A stretch of 64,000 nucleotides of DNA, taken from Marasmius tenuissimus. Taxonomy: Eukaryota; Basidiomycota; Agaricomycetes; Agaricales; Marasmiaceae. The DNA is taken from the NCBI GenBank assembly GCA_029532415.1, contig JAQOTA010000062.1, positions 620,001 through 684,000 of the forward strand, read 5' to 3'. Under the pieces are notes generated by a model, which was not told where the DNA came from, searched no databases, and was given only the letters and a program-made list of their open reading frames with translations. Below are positions 24,729 through 35,924 of this stretch, piece by piece. Position 1 is the first letter of the stretch. Each line of letters starts with the position of its first letter. A program made the position numbers and the translations under genes.

Positions 24729-26011
24729 ATGTCGCCCTACGGTACATTCTACTCGACCCATCCCGAATCCCAGTCCAACTCGAAACGCAACTCGATGCCA
24801 TGCGGCCACCCACAATCAACCTCCTCTTCTGAAAAACGGTGCCCAATGTCGTTTGCTCACAAGTTTTCCGGTGTACGGTCGGCTTCCAAACAACCAGCTC
24901 CAAGTGGTCATGAATATTCACCACCCGGCGAAGGCGATGTCCGCTCTGTCTGTCCAGCGTTGAACACAATGGCCAATCACGGATACATGTGGGTGGCGAT
25001 TTAGCGGCTATTCACTAATGTGGGGTGCTAATCGCTTTCTTATCTCTGATATTTAGTCCGCGCAATGGTCAAAATCTAACGTTTCTCACTCTCTTCTACG
25101 GATTGAAGGAGTGCTACGGTCTCTCTACACCTCTCGCTATCGTACTCGTGCTTGGTGGATTCCTCCTGATCAAAAGATTCCCCATCTGCCTACCGTTCAC
25201 CGTCCCGAAAATATTGGCTGTTCGTAACCCTGATGGTTCGAGGAGCCAGCCTGGCGTCATCGACCTGAAGCTCGTCGGACGCCACGGGGGTGTCGAACAC
25301 AACGCGAGTTTGGTTCACGAAGACTGTCCGCATGGATCGATGTATCCCTCGATAGGCATCCGGCACGATTGGGTGGAGAATCTCGTCGGTGACGTGCTTC
25401 CTCCAGTCAAGGGATACGTCAAGGACCCCGAGTTGCTGTACATCTCCACTCCTCCCGAGCACGTTGCATCTCCGTGTTCTTTCACGTCGCATGTCAAGGG
25501 TTTGAAAGAGGAGATGGACGAAACATTAATATCGTCATCTTCGATAATTTCTCGGTTGGAGGCCACAGGGACTTCTTCATCATCATCATCACATCGACGG
25601 GAAGGTACAGATTCATCTTCGGTGACCGTTGTTGCCGATGAACCCGAGGATGCATGGAAGCAGTTTGCGACTAAGGCGTATCTGGATACGCTCGTTTCGG
25701 AGGCTGATGTGGGTCGGATGCGGGCGAGGCGGGAACGGGAATGTGAAGGGAAGAAGATGACTGGCGTTAACCGCGAGATTGCTAGAGGAGAGATGGCGAT
25801 TATTTTGGGCGTGTGGGAGAAAAGTGTGGATTTGAAGGATGGAAAAGTGAAGAAGGGTATTCCTTTACCCTATCTGCTGACCTGGCTGGTGGAGGAACGA
25901 CTTCCGGAGGGGTGGAAGCCGGATCATGTGCAGGGTCTCTTCGACGTCGTTAGAAGGAGCAAGGCTATACGAAGGACGGCAGAAGCAATCGGCCTTGCCA
26001 GCCTGTATTGA
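24729..26011 (+). CDS. Heme-thiolate peroxidase (chloroperoxidase/peroxygenase family), non-secreted form
   Basis: Model: 24729-24988 and 25057-26011; 404 aa, one 68-bp intron. The heme-ligand motif is VCPALNTMANHGY with Cys75, continuing across the splice as IPRNGQNLTF. Then comes a hydrophobic helix (LSTPLAIVLVLGGFLLIK) and, at 167-169, the second motif that is EHD or EGD in relatives but EHN here (VEHNASLVHED). The C-terminal part (LTWLVEERLPEGWKPDH, RRSKAIRRTAEAI) is characteristic of the family. These enzymes use hydrogen peroxide to halogenate or oxygenate organic substrates. Secreted members begin with a signal peptide; this one starts with about 70 polar Ser/Pro-rich residues and so is probably intracellular. 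A Ser-rich insert lies near residues 245-280. Confidence 0.9.
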
Positions 26012-26925
26012 TCAAAATGATGACGGTGCTGTGGTGCTGTGGCCTCGAGGCCATAGATGGCCGTGAAGAAGGGTCGGACGGGTAATTATTCTGAAAAAGT
26101 ATCATTTGACCTAATATGTACAACGACTGATATATCTAATGTCCTGTACGACACATATATTTATCTGCTGCGACTAGCTACGACTACGATGTAACGATAC
26201 CAGTACATACCTCATTATGCAATATTACCCATCATTTACTTAGCTATTACTTAGTTGATGGTGCTTATGGGTCCAGCGGCGCTGAGTGAACCGGTTTGGT
26301 CGGCCCGGGGCCGTTGAGTTTTCCCACTGCATCCGGCTTCAGCGCTTCAGCTTGAACTTCATCCTTCCATCAGTGTTCGTCCTAATCCCTGTTTCATTGA
26401 CTTCTCTACTCTCGTCACTCGACGCGACTTGCTACAGGTATCGCTCCAGGGATGTGAATACCTCCGACCGGCATTACGATTCAATACAAGATCTCAAGAA
26501 CTCGCAATCGCTTTGATCATCACCATTGCATTACAGTTCAGCAAAGAAGTCTGAAGAGTCAGCTCGTCACAGGCAGAAACTCGGCGAAAATCGCAACACA
26601 CAGCGCATTAAAGGGCTCTATACACGCTCAAAGGCGCCTGAAAGAGCGTCAAGTTCCTGGTGCGAAGTCTGACTCACAATTGTTATCGGAGGCGATTGAC
26701 TGATTGTTTTTGTTCTTCCCGAACTCAACATTGTCCAGGTAACGATTGGCAGAGACTTATCATTCGCCTTTCACGAGTCAAAGGGCTCTTTCATTGTTAT
26801 CGTTGGTTTCATTGTTCCAGCTTTGGAGGTTCACGTGTTCGGGGGGATAAAAGAACCAGTCATACTGGCTCGAGAACATCCTTCTCCTCTTCCATGTTGT
26901 TTTCGACAGATAGATAGCCTTGACG
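26012..26925. other. Intergenic region before the SNF2 gene
   Basis: Terminator side of the peroxidase gene and promoter side of the SNF2 gene. Short plus-strand frames occur (26286-26516, 26660-26917) without recognisable content; they may be leader or upstream frames. Confidence 0.4.
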
Positions 26926-29900
26926 ATGAAGAAGAACAATGGCTTCAAACGGTGAGTGGTCAGCAGTCGTCTTCGACCCTCGAAATCTCATACCGTTCAT
27001 CCAAGTCCCTCCATTTCCATCGCTGATCTGGGCAATGATTTCGAAGCGTTAGACGTCACAAAAGGCTTCGTGTTCTCAAATGGACATGCAACGTTTGGTT
27101 TGGCTGCTCAGAAACCGAAAATTCGTGCTTTGCCTGGAACGCCCTTGAAGTCACCCTCTCGAGCCACCAAGCTACGCGCGGAAACTTCGACGGATTCGAC
27201 ACCCTCGACTTTCAATACTCACACTCAGGACGCAACCACGCCCCAGAGAAGAGCGGCACCTCGTACGTGTAGAGCTATTGTGTATCAGGTTCATCGTTAA
27301 GATCGCATTCCAGGTTTAGATCCCATCTCGGAAAATACCAACTCCGATGGAGGTCCAAACACTGCTCGATCTCCTCTCGCCTCTTCGACGGCCTCTCCAC
27401 TACACCGCGTGAAGCCCCGACACTCAGAACCCCTTCCAACTATAGCTGGCACACCAAAATTAGCATCATCGATTAGAAGAGCGCCGCGTCAGTCTGAACC
27501 TGGCCGGACTACGGGAAACCAAGAAAAAGGACAATCAAGTGCTACAAAAGCCCCTCTCAATCCTTCAACACCTACTCCACCACGCCTCGCACGTCCACGA
27601 CATTCTGAGCCCCCTCCCACTATCCCCGGGACCCCGAAACCGTCATCTTCAGCGAAAAGGGGTCCGAGACAATCTGAACCTGGTCGAACGAAGCCTGAGC
27701 CCATAGAAGAGGAACATATCGACTATCGGGGGGAATACAACCACCAGGCTCCGCCAAAGGGACGGCTGAAGGGCATACCGGAATCCCTCAATGGACACCC
27801 ATTGATTGCCCACCAGCAACCGGGCGTCGGTTTTATGGTCAATCAAGAAAATCCAGGGAAGAATCGTTTTGGGGGAATTTTGGGCGATGATACTGGGTGA
27901 GGTTGCAATTCCTTTTCGGCTTTTCGGTTCGAGACAGGGAACTGATCGACCTGCTTTAGGTTGGGGAAGACTGTTCAGTCGTGCGCGTTAATACAGTACG
28001 ATCATGATAATCATGCGGAGGAGATTGTTGGCCACCCCACGCTGTGCGTTGAGTTCTTGGCTTTGCTTTTTGAGGGTGTTCTTGTTCAACTTTCCTTACG
28101 CCTTAGGGTTGTACTTCCCAACGTTGGCCTCGCTCTGCAATGGTCGAGTGAATTGGCCAGATTTATTCCACAGATGACTGTCTTCCTGCACCACGGCCCC
28201 AAGAAGGCTGAAGGTAACGTTCCAGCTTCTAATTATATCGCAAGTTCACGGGTTCACGGTTGCACTGCAGATAGCGAGGTCTTGCAAGAATACGACATCG
28301 TTCTGACGACATATACCACGTTGAGGAACGAGTGGAATTTGCGCGAGGTTCAGGCGGCCACTGGTGTTTATCCTTTGTTGGACCTTGAGTGGCGACGCGT
28401 TTTTCTCGGTAAGTCACGTCTTTCAATGCTTTGTAGGTTCCTGTTGATGAGCTTTTCTCACCTTGGCTTACAGACGAGGCTCACACTATACGCAATCCCT
28501 CAACGAAGGGCGCGAAAGCTTGCTATGCTCTCGATGCCGAGTTTAGGTGGTGTCTTTCGGCGACGGCGTTGTGGGTCTTTTTACACTGTTTCCGAGGAGT
28601 TCCACTCATCGATCTCCTTTTCTTTTTCGACGCCAACAGACAGAACAGCGTATACGATCTGATGTCGTTGTTCACATTCCTTCGGCGTCAACAGCATGGT
28701 GATCCGGGTTGGTTCAAGCGCAACATCGGGGAACCCATCGACAAGACTAAAAAGGATCCTGACGCCTACAGTCACAAGGACGTCAGGGATGCTTTCAAGT
28801 TGCTATATGTGAGCGTAACGTTGCGGTACTATGTATCCTCTAACATCTGACTTTCCAACAACAGTTCGGCCTTGATGAAACCTTCCTTCGACGCCGGAAG
28901 GATGGGATGACGAACGGGAAGAGGAACCTCGATATACCGGATTATATCGTACACGCCTACGATTGCGAGCTTTCCCCCTTAGAAAGACAGATCTATATTG
29001 CGCTGGAGCAGAAGTACAGCGAACTTGTACAGAAATACAAGGTGACGCTGGCTTACATCTTGGTTCTTATGCTTCGGCTTCGACAAGGTCAGTGGTAAAC
29101 GTATGCCTACCAATGTATGAAACGAGCTGAGCGCTTCCTTGTTTTTACAGTCTGTTTGCACCCCAAGTTGCTTCTCAGAAATTACGAAGAGAAGGGATCT
29201 GAAGAGGAAGACGAGGAGGACGAGAAATTTGATTACCAGGACCAGTTTGGCGACGAAATATGTGGAATATGTCATTCTCGGTGAGTTCTTAGCCATTGCT
29301 CAGTCTGAATGCGACTGACTCAATGCGAACTTGTGCATAGGTTGCCGACCAATGCCACCAACGCGAAAGCACACAAGCAAGCGTGCAAAGCCACAGTTGG
29401 ACTTTTGGAACCCTACCTCATATCAGACTCCCCAATGAGCTCCTCTCGCGTCGACATGATTCTCCGTATCCTAAGGAAGATCGGTGATATGGGGGAGAAG
29501 ACGATCGTGTTTTCGACTTTTACCTCGATGTTGGATATTCTGGAGTGTTTCATGGAGGGGTTCAAGTATGTGAGATGTGAGTAGCAACTGAATCCCCGTG
29601 CATACGATACCATGGACTGATGTCAATCCAGACGACGGGAAGATGAAAACTCCTGAGCGCGAGAAGGCTCTTAAAGCTATTCAGAAGGATCCCTCTGTGA
29701 CCATCATCCTCATGTCGTTGAAGGCAGCGGGAGTCGGTGAGTATACCGTACTTGGCCCCTGTTGCATGCGGATTGACCTCTGTTCTCGTCATAGGCCTGA
29801 ATCTTGCGGAATGCAATCATGTCATCCTGGCAGATATTTGGTGGAATCCTGCGGTGGAGGTGATTACTTTCGTCGGTACAACTTGCGTTTATGCATGGTC

Positions 29901-30223
29901 TAATACTCGTTTCTCTCACAGGAACAGGCAATTGGCAGGGCTCATCGTATGGGGCAGACGCGTCAAGTGCATATTCATAGGTTAATTGCGAAGGACACCA
30001 TCGAGACCAGGATATTGGAGGTAAGACGATCTCAGACATCCATCGCGGCCGGACTAACGAACCCTTTGAATGACAGCTCCAAGAGCGCAAGAGGAAACTC
30101 GCAAAGGCGGCGTTAGATAACTCAGACCTCGATGACACTGGACAGCTGAAAGCGAGTCTGAACCAGAATGAAGCCCTTGCACTGCTCACAGGTGCAAATG
30201 TGAAAGCCGGAACACGCAAATAG
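26926..30223 (+). CDS. SNF2-family DNA-dependent ATPase (RAD5/RAD16-like)
   Basis: Fifteen exons: 26926-26951, 27006-27262, 27314-27896, 27960-28043, 28107-28213, 28271-28408, 28474-28570, 28640-28808, 28865-29087, 29151-29280, 29341-29576, 29632-29736, 29795-29859, 29922-30020, 30077-30223; 821 aa. Helicase motifs: Walker A DDTGLGKT (about 286-293), Walker B DEAH (399-402), motif III SATALQNS (427-434), C-terminal lobe GVGLNLAECNHVILADIWWN, and motif VI EQAIGRAHRMGQTRQVHIH from residue 741. Between the lobes, at 599-605, CGICHSR looks like the start of a RING finger whose remaining ligands are missing. Such proteins remodel DNA-protein complexes, often in repair. The first exon is the least certain; an alternative ATG lies at 26940. 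The gene is convergent with NOC1, with 192 bp between stops. Confidence 0.9.
27418..27693 (+). repeat. Internal 96-bp coding duplication in the SNF2 gene
   Basis: Two copies (27418-27513 and 27598-27693), exactly 180 bp apart, encode near-identical 32-residue segments with the frame (K/R)PRHSEPxPTI, GTPK and PRQSEPGRT. They lie in the disordered N-terminal part of the protein (about residues 130-161 and 190-221). Confidence 0.8.
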
Positions 30224-30415
30224 GGGGTGTTTGGTCGTCATTTTTTGGTTCTTTCGCCTTAGACTTGTACGTCGGAAGATACCTTTCTGTATTGTAACTG
30301 ATGTCATACCTCTGTACAATTCATGTAAGATCAGCCTGTAATCCTCGGCAATATGCCTGTATCACGTGGACAAATAGACTATGGACAAGCTACAATAGAT
30401 GCTCATCGATTCACG

Positions 30416-33400
30416 CTATATGTCGTCCTCAGGCCCATCCTCAATCATCTTCGCGTACTCTTCATAAGTAGCGAATGTTGGCAATGACCGAGGCTTCTTC
30501 CGTTTACCACCCTTCTCGTCTGCCTTTCTCTTTCGTTTCTTGTTGGCGTCTGCGCTGATACCACCCCATTCTTCTTCTTCCTCTTCGCCGTCATCGTCCA
30601 TATCGGATCCATCGTACTCGACGAGACCTTCGATATTGTCCAATGGAACGAGATCGTCGTTGTCCGACATTTCAGCCAAAGAGAGGTTATCATCGTCGAC
30701 ATCCCTAAAGTCTTGGTCGTCCTCGTCATCATCGATAGACTCGCCACCATCATCCTCGCTATCGTAGTCAAGCTCGTCGAGGCCTGAGGGTATTTCGTCT
30801 TCATCGTCGAGATCAGAGTCGTCCAGAAGGTCGTCGTCGCCCTCTTCCTTGGGCATGGAAGCTTTCATCGCCTGATACAGAAGAGTCAGAATCGAAACAA
30901 TCATCATCAAAAAGCAGAACGCGTTGCTTACCTTCCAAATTTCAGCTTCTTCCGAGTCATCACTATCACTACCGCCGCCCTCGTCCTTCTCAGCTTTCCC
31001 CTCTGCCTCGTCACCCGTCAAATCTATCTCCTCCCCGCCCGATTCCCCTTCGTCGTCGTCATCGTCCGATCCCTCATCCACATCCGAATCGAAGTCCTCC
31101 TGCCTGGACGCCTTCCCCTTGCCTCCCTGCTCCCGCTCCCGTTTTCTCGTGAAGAACTTATGGAAGAACAACTGATCGACAGGCACATCCTCCTCCCTCT
31201 TCTTCAAGAACTGTTCCTCGTTCATCAACAACTCCCCACTCGCAGCTGCCGTCTCCCCCTTCACCAGCTTGACACCTTCCAAAGCGCTACCGGCGGGCTG
31301 CATGGCGCTTGCTCCTTTGCCTTTCATACCGTTCGCGTCGGCTGAGATTTTTTTCGGGTTTTTGTAGACGAATCGGTCGAGGAAGTGGGAGAGTGTGTTG
31401 AGGGACAGGTCGGCGCTGGCGGTGAGAGGTTGGGAGGTCAAGAGTTGACGGGCGTGGAGGGATATTGTGGGATGGTAGTGGTGGAGGAGGGGTGTCTGGT
31501 TGGGAAAACAAAAAAGGGACGGGAGGGTTAGCAGACAATATTGCAGATAAACGTGTACATAAGAGGAAACGTACCAGTTCCCATAAGGGTGAGGATGAGG
31601 CATGAGCGAATTGCGGGTCGCGTTTGCGCGCATCGTAGGGTTCGGCGTCCGTTTTTGAGGGTTCGTTGACTAGACCTCGGAGACCCGGTACGGTACTGAA
31701 TAGCTGTAGGCGGTACGATTATCAGCGGGAAGATAGGCTGTATGACGGGTGATGTGCTCACCTCTCCGAGTAGATAGAGACCACCAGCGACAAACTCGGT
31801 GGCGCCATTGCCGCCTGAGACGAGAATTTGAACAAATCTTCGAACAAGAGCTTTGATTCTCTCGTTTTCTCCTGTCGACCCGGCGTCCGCTTTTATTGAC
31901 TTGAACAACAAGTTGAGATACATGGCTTGCTTTGAGGACGAGGCCAGCCGCATATCGTGTAACGAAGAGTACAATGTTCGATAGTACCGGTCCGCTATTG
32001 ATTTGGACGCGGACGAAGAGGATGGTGAAGCACTGTTCGATGACATTGACGAAGATATCTGCTGGAGGAGGACAAGGGCCTGGAGGGAGATGTTGAACGT
32101 TGAGGTGTGGGTGATGAGGAAGAGGGTATCGATGTGTTTCATGAACCTGTCGAGATGCGGTCGATGAGCACATGGACAACATTAGATCTGAGCAAAGCGT
32201 ACCCTGCATCATTGGTGTCTATTTTTGCGAACGGTAAGGACCGATTGACACCAGTCAGGATCGCGGAAATTAATTTCGAATTCTCGTCCTCGACCTCCTC
32301 GAAACCAGCGGCACCTTTACTCACTTCCAGTTCCTTCCCTTTCTTCTTCTTGCCACGTTTACCGTCCATAATCCTCCCTTTCTTGTCCGCCATTACCTCT
32401 CGATCTTTCCCCTTGCTTCCGGACGCAGTATCTCCCTCGTCTTCGTTCTCGTCCAACTTGCCCTCACCAAGCAACTCTCTGAACAGTTCGAAGTACAAGT
32501 CGATGAGCTTGAGCGCGACGTCTCGATCGCCAGGGGTAAGGACAATCTGGTTGAAAGTGATGGTAGCGTAATATCTCGCGTGTACGTTCGTTGGTTTCTT
32601 TTCTTGAGCAGTGGACTTTTGTTTGCCCTTCACAGAAGCCGATGTACTAGGTGCAGGCGTGGGGTCATCAGAAAACTTGATTTTCCGACTGGCAATGTTC
32701 TCGGGGAGGGGGGCGACGCCTGCTGCTACCGCCGCCGCCGCCGCGGTCACTGTGGCGGCTGCCGTTGGCGCGGCTGGGCGGAGGACAAGGGCGATGATTT
32801 CCCGAACAACTACGCCTTTCATCGAGGGGTGCGTTTGAAGGAGTTGGAGAATGTGGTACGATGCTCGCGAACAGACAGATTTCTCTGTATCGCCCTGGTC
32901 GAACGTGAGTCCCCTTGTTCGTCTATAATAAAATCGAGGACTTACCAGTTTGTTAACCATCAACCGAAGCAAGTTCTGCTCTTGTTCTGCCTTGTCCCGG
33001 AGCAGTGTGAATATGAGGTTCATGGTTTGCATTCGGACGTAGGGCAAGGGATCCAAGGAGAGCTGTTCCAAGACTTGGAGGACAGAGAAGAAGTATTTCT
33101 TCAGCCAATCCTCGAAGAACCATAGAGTGAGATGCTGGTCTGTCACGGATGGATGGTTCAAGGGTTGATCACGGAAATACCTAGTAAGATTATCATCAGT
33201 CACGACACATACGACCGTGAGCACACAGAACGTACTTCAGCTTCCTATCCGGCGCACCACCTCCAACCCACCAATCGACAATACAACGCAACGCTTTCAG
33301 ACTCTCTTCTCTTCCACCCTTGCCTTTCCCCCGTTCGGCCATTCCTTTCAAGGTCTCTAACGCCTTGATGTTGTGCAATGGACTACTTTGCACGAGTAGT

Positions 33401-34371
33401 GTGAGGGCACTGAGCCTGTCTGATAGCGTACCAGACTGGATAATTTTCGATAGGAAACTGGCTTCAGTATGTGAGGAGCTGTTCGACGATGACCGAAATG
33501 TATCGACATCTGCAGCATGGAGGTCGGACGCTTTTGAGGTTAGAGAATAGATTTCTGTAGGTGTAATGTCCGGAACCGTCTTCTTCGAAGGTTTGAGTGG
33601 TGGTACCGCGTTATACCATTGCGAAGTCGGCTGAACGACGAAGGTGGACTTGGAATTGAAGGAGACCTGTTTCGGAAGTTCGACCTTTGGTTTCTCTTCT
33701 GCTGTTGGTTCCTCGTCCTCCGGTCCTTCCTGTTCTTTGGTCGGTTTGACAGAACTACCCGCATCATTTTCTCGGGCGGCTTTCTTCCCCTTCTTCACTT
33801 TCTCCGGTTTCGATTTCTCTGTTGCGGTATCCTTCTCTTTCTGGCTCTTTTCACCACTTTTTCATCTGTCTTTTTCCCTTTCTTCTTCGACTTTTTCGAT
33901 ACAGCATTCTCCGTTGTAACTTTCGACGAACTTCCGCTCGCTTCTGGGACATCGAAGTTGAGGTTTTTGAGGAACTGGGAAACGTCCTTGGTCAACGAAG
34001 GCTAGATCGAAGCCAGCGTAAGCTAATCAGCACAACTCAAGAGAATATCTACGACTCACGTCAGCCTCGGACGTGCCAGCAACAGCATTTTCATCGACAT
34101 CCTTCACGAGATCGTAGTCAGCTTCATTGCCGCCCAGAGATTTGATCTGACTCTTCAGAACGTCGTCCTTTTTGTCACTTTTGTCTTTGGTCTTCTCTTT
34201 TGTTTTATGTTGAAGTTTTCCTCCTTTTTCTTTTTGAATCCGAGCCATAAAGCGTGTCGAGGAGGAACCTTCGTAGCGCACGAAGCTGAGAGGGTGCGTG
34301 GGAAGATCTGAAAATTTCTGCACGTGCCGCAGACCTTGGCGCGTATGGTCGCGTTTGCTTCCTGCGCTCAT
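30416..34371 (-). CDS. noc1: NOC1/MAK21 (CEBPZ) ribosome-biogenesis factor, with an apparent one-base frameshift
   Basis: Complement exons: 34371-34060, 34001-33236, 33180-32946, 32894-32203, 32146-31762, 31703-31575, 31495-30932, 30871-30416; about 1179 aa. The N-terminus carries basic Lys-rich stretches and FLKNLNFDVPE. The HEAT-like/CBF region covers roughly residues 330-840 (WFFEDWLKKYFFSVLQVLEQ, RMQTMNLIFTLLRDKAEQEQ, GFMKHIDTLFLITHTSTFNI, DRYYRTLYSSLHD). After it come VDQLFFHKFFTRK, a long Asp/Glu-rich tail and a basic end. NOC1 acts with NOC2 in early nucleolar 60S pre-ribosome assembly and export. Exon 2 changes frame at a T5 run on the plus strand (33858-33862, A5 in sense), so one base seems missing in an otherwise intact essential gene. 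A 62-bp intron with donor GTATCG would also restore the frame, but lacks a pyrimidine tract. Confidence 0.93.
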
Positions 34372-34764
34372 GGTCTTGACCCTCGTGTAGATCTGCGACT
34401 AGCGCTTCTCTTTGGTTTCTGGTGCTCTTTCTCGGCGTGATATGAGGCCTTGAGGTTTTACCATCAATAATCCCATTTCCGTGATATGCTGTCCTCTCCA
34501 ATGCGGTCCGTACCAAGTCCAATGCAACGCGTCGGCGATTAGGTTCCCTGCAGTAACGTGAAGTTCTCGGTAGCTTCGATCGGGTCTCCTCTTGGTTGGG
34601 ATCGCGGAACATCTTCCCTTTTCGTCTTCATCTGGCTTAAACTCGATCAATATGGCCCTCCTCGGTCGACCCGGAATATCCAGGGCAGCGTCATCATTCC
34701 TTCCCAGTAATAACAGCGGGCTCACGTCAGTAGTGGCTCTGGTATCCCTCTTTCTCCAACCACC
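34372..34764. promoter_or_regulatory. Shared divergent promoter region of NOC1 and a secreted-protein gene
   Basis: The 393 bp between two outward-facing start codons. No TATA box or other clear element was seen. Confidence 0.4.
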
Positions 34765-35637
34765 ATGAAGTCCTTGCCTATGCTCTTTCTAGCCTTACCT
34801 CAGATGCTATCCATGGTGGCTGCACTCACTATTCATCCTCGCGCCGGAGGACCTGGCGATGCTCAAGTGACCTGCGATTTCTACAAGCAGATGGAGGGCG
34901 AATACAACGGTGGAACAAGCGATGCCTGTGTTATGCTGGTATGCTCCTCGTAATATCGTTACCTAAAAGCCAGCCAACACGTTTTCGTCGTATTAGGTCG
35001 ACAATTGCGTCAACAAGATGAATGCTACGCAGTCATCCGACCCGTGGAGCGATAATATCTGTGTCGCTGCTGCGACTTGTACCGGGGTTCGTGCGACAGT
35101 TTCCTCTGTCCTTTTCTAGCTAACTTACACTACCACTTGATCGTAATAGACTACGACTCTGGTCGTTCGCGTCGAATGCACGCACCTGGACAAACCGATG
35201 AGGTCGGAAGATACACCCCCTCTCAGTCCAAACGTAAGTCCAGCATCGCAGTTCCCACCGCCCTGGGCCAGGGCGCAAACCCTTTCCGACACCTCAAATG
35301 TACTCACCCCTCAATGTCACAGATATTCTCTGCTATCGTCGGTGATAGTACCTGCGCGGCGGCTCCTCAAGAATGTTCAATGACCCAGCAAAACTACATC
35401 GATTTCATGAACAAGTCTTTCATAGATGTTAGAGTTTCTGAACAGCCGAAGTGAGTTGATGAAACGCTTATTCATTTTCTTTGAAGCTGACTGCTGACTT
35501 TCATTCCCAGTATAACTCAAGTCGTTGATACTTGGTGGAGACCCATTCACTCGTGGGCGGCTAATGCTGGTGAAACGGGAGACGACGTTTCTTACAACAG
35601 CTTCGATGATTGGCTGCACCGGTCTCACTCTCAGTGA
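34765..35637 (+). CDS. Small secreted cysteine-containing protein
   Basis: Model: 34765-34938, 34997-35086, 35150-35233, 35323-35450, 35511-35637; 200 aa. A hydrophobic signal peptide (LPMLFLALPQMLSMVAALT) is followed by a possible dibasic-type site (HPRA). The mature part contains about nine cysteines (VTCDFYKQ, DACVML, DNCVNKMNATQ, ICVAAATCTG, STCAAAPQECSM) and ends in a Trp-rich segment (VDTWWRPIHSWAANAG). I do not recognise a named family. The layout is that of small secreted proteins of wood- or litter-decaying mushrooms. The third exon (84 bp) is the least certain. It diverges from NOC1 and converges on the MAM3-like gene. Confidence 0.75.
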
Positions 35638-35924
35638 AGCGCGCTCCAAACCGCAAACCTGTCCTTCATGAACGGATACTTGATAGAGGTGTAATACTAA
35701 AAGACCATAATGTTTCAAGATAATATATGTACATTTTACTCGTTTTTGGACTACAAATGTAAAAAAAAAACACGAAGGGCAGGAAATCGGATACGCGAAG
35801 GAATTTCAAAGAACGAAAGATAGATATACTTTACAATGTTAAGGCGACCTGGTAGAAATGCCAAACAGAAAACAACTAGGGTTCTCCGTGTTCAAGAAAG
35901 GGTAACCACAACCTCACGTTGCAA

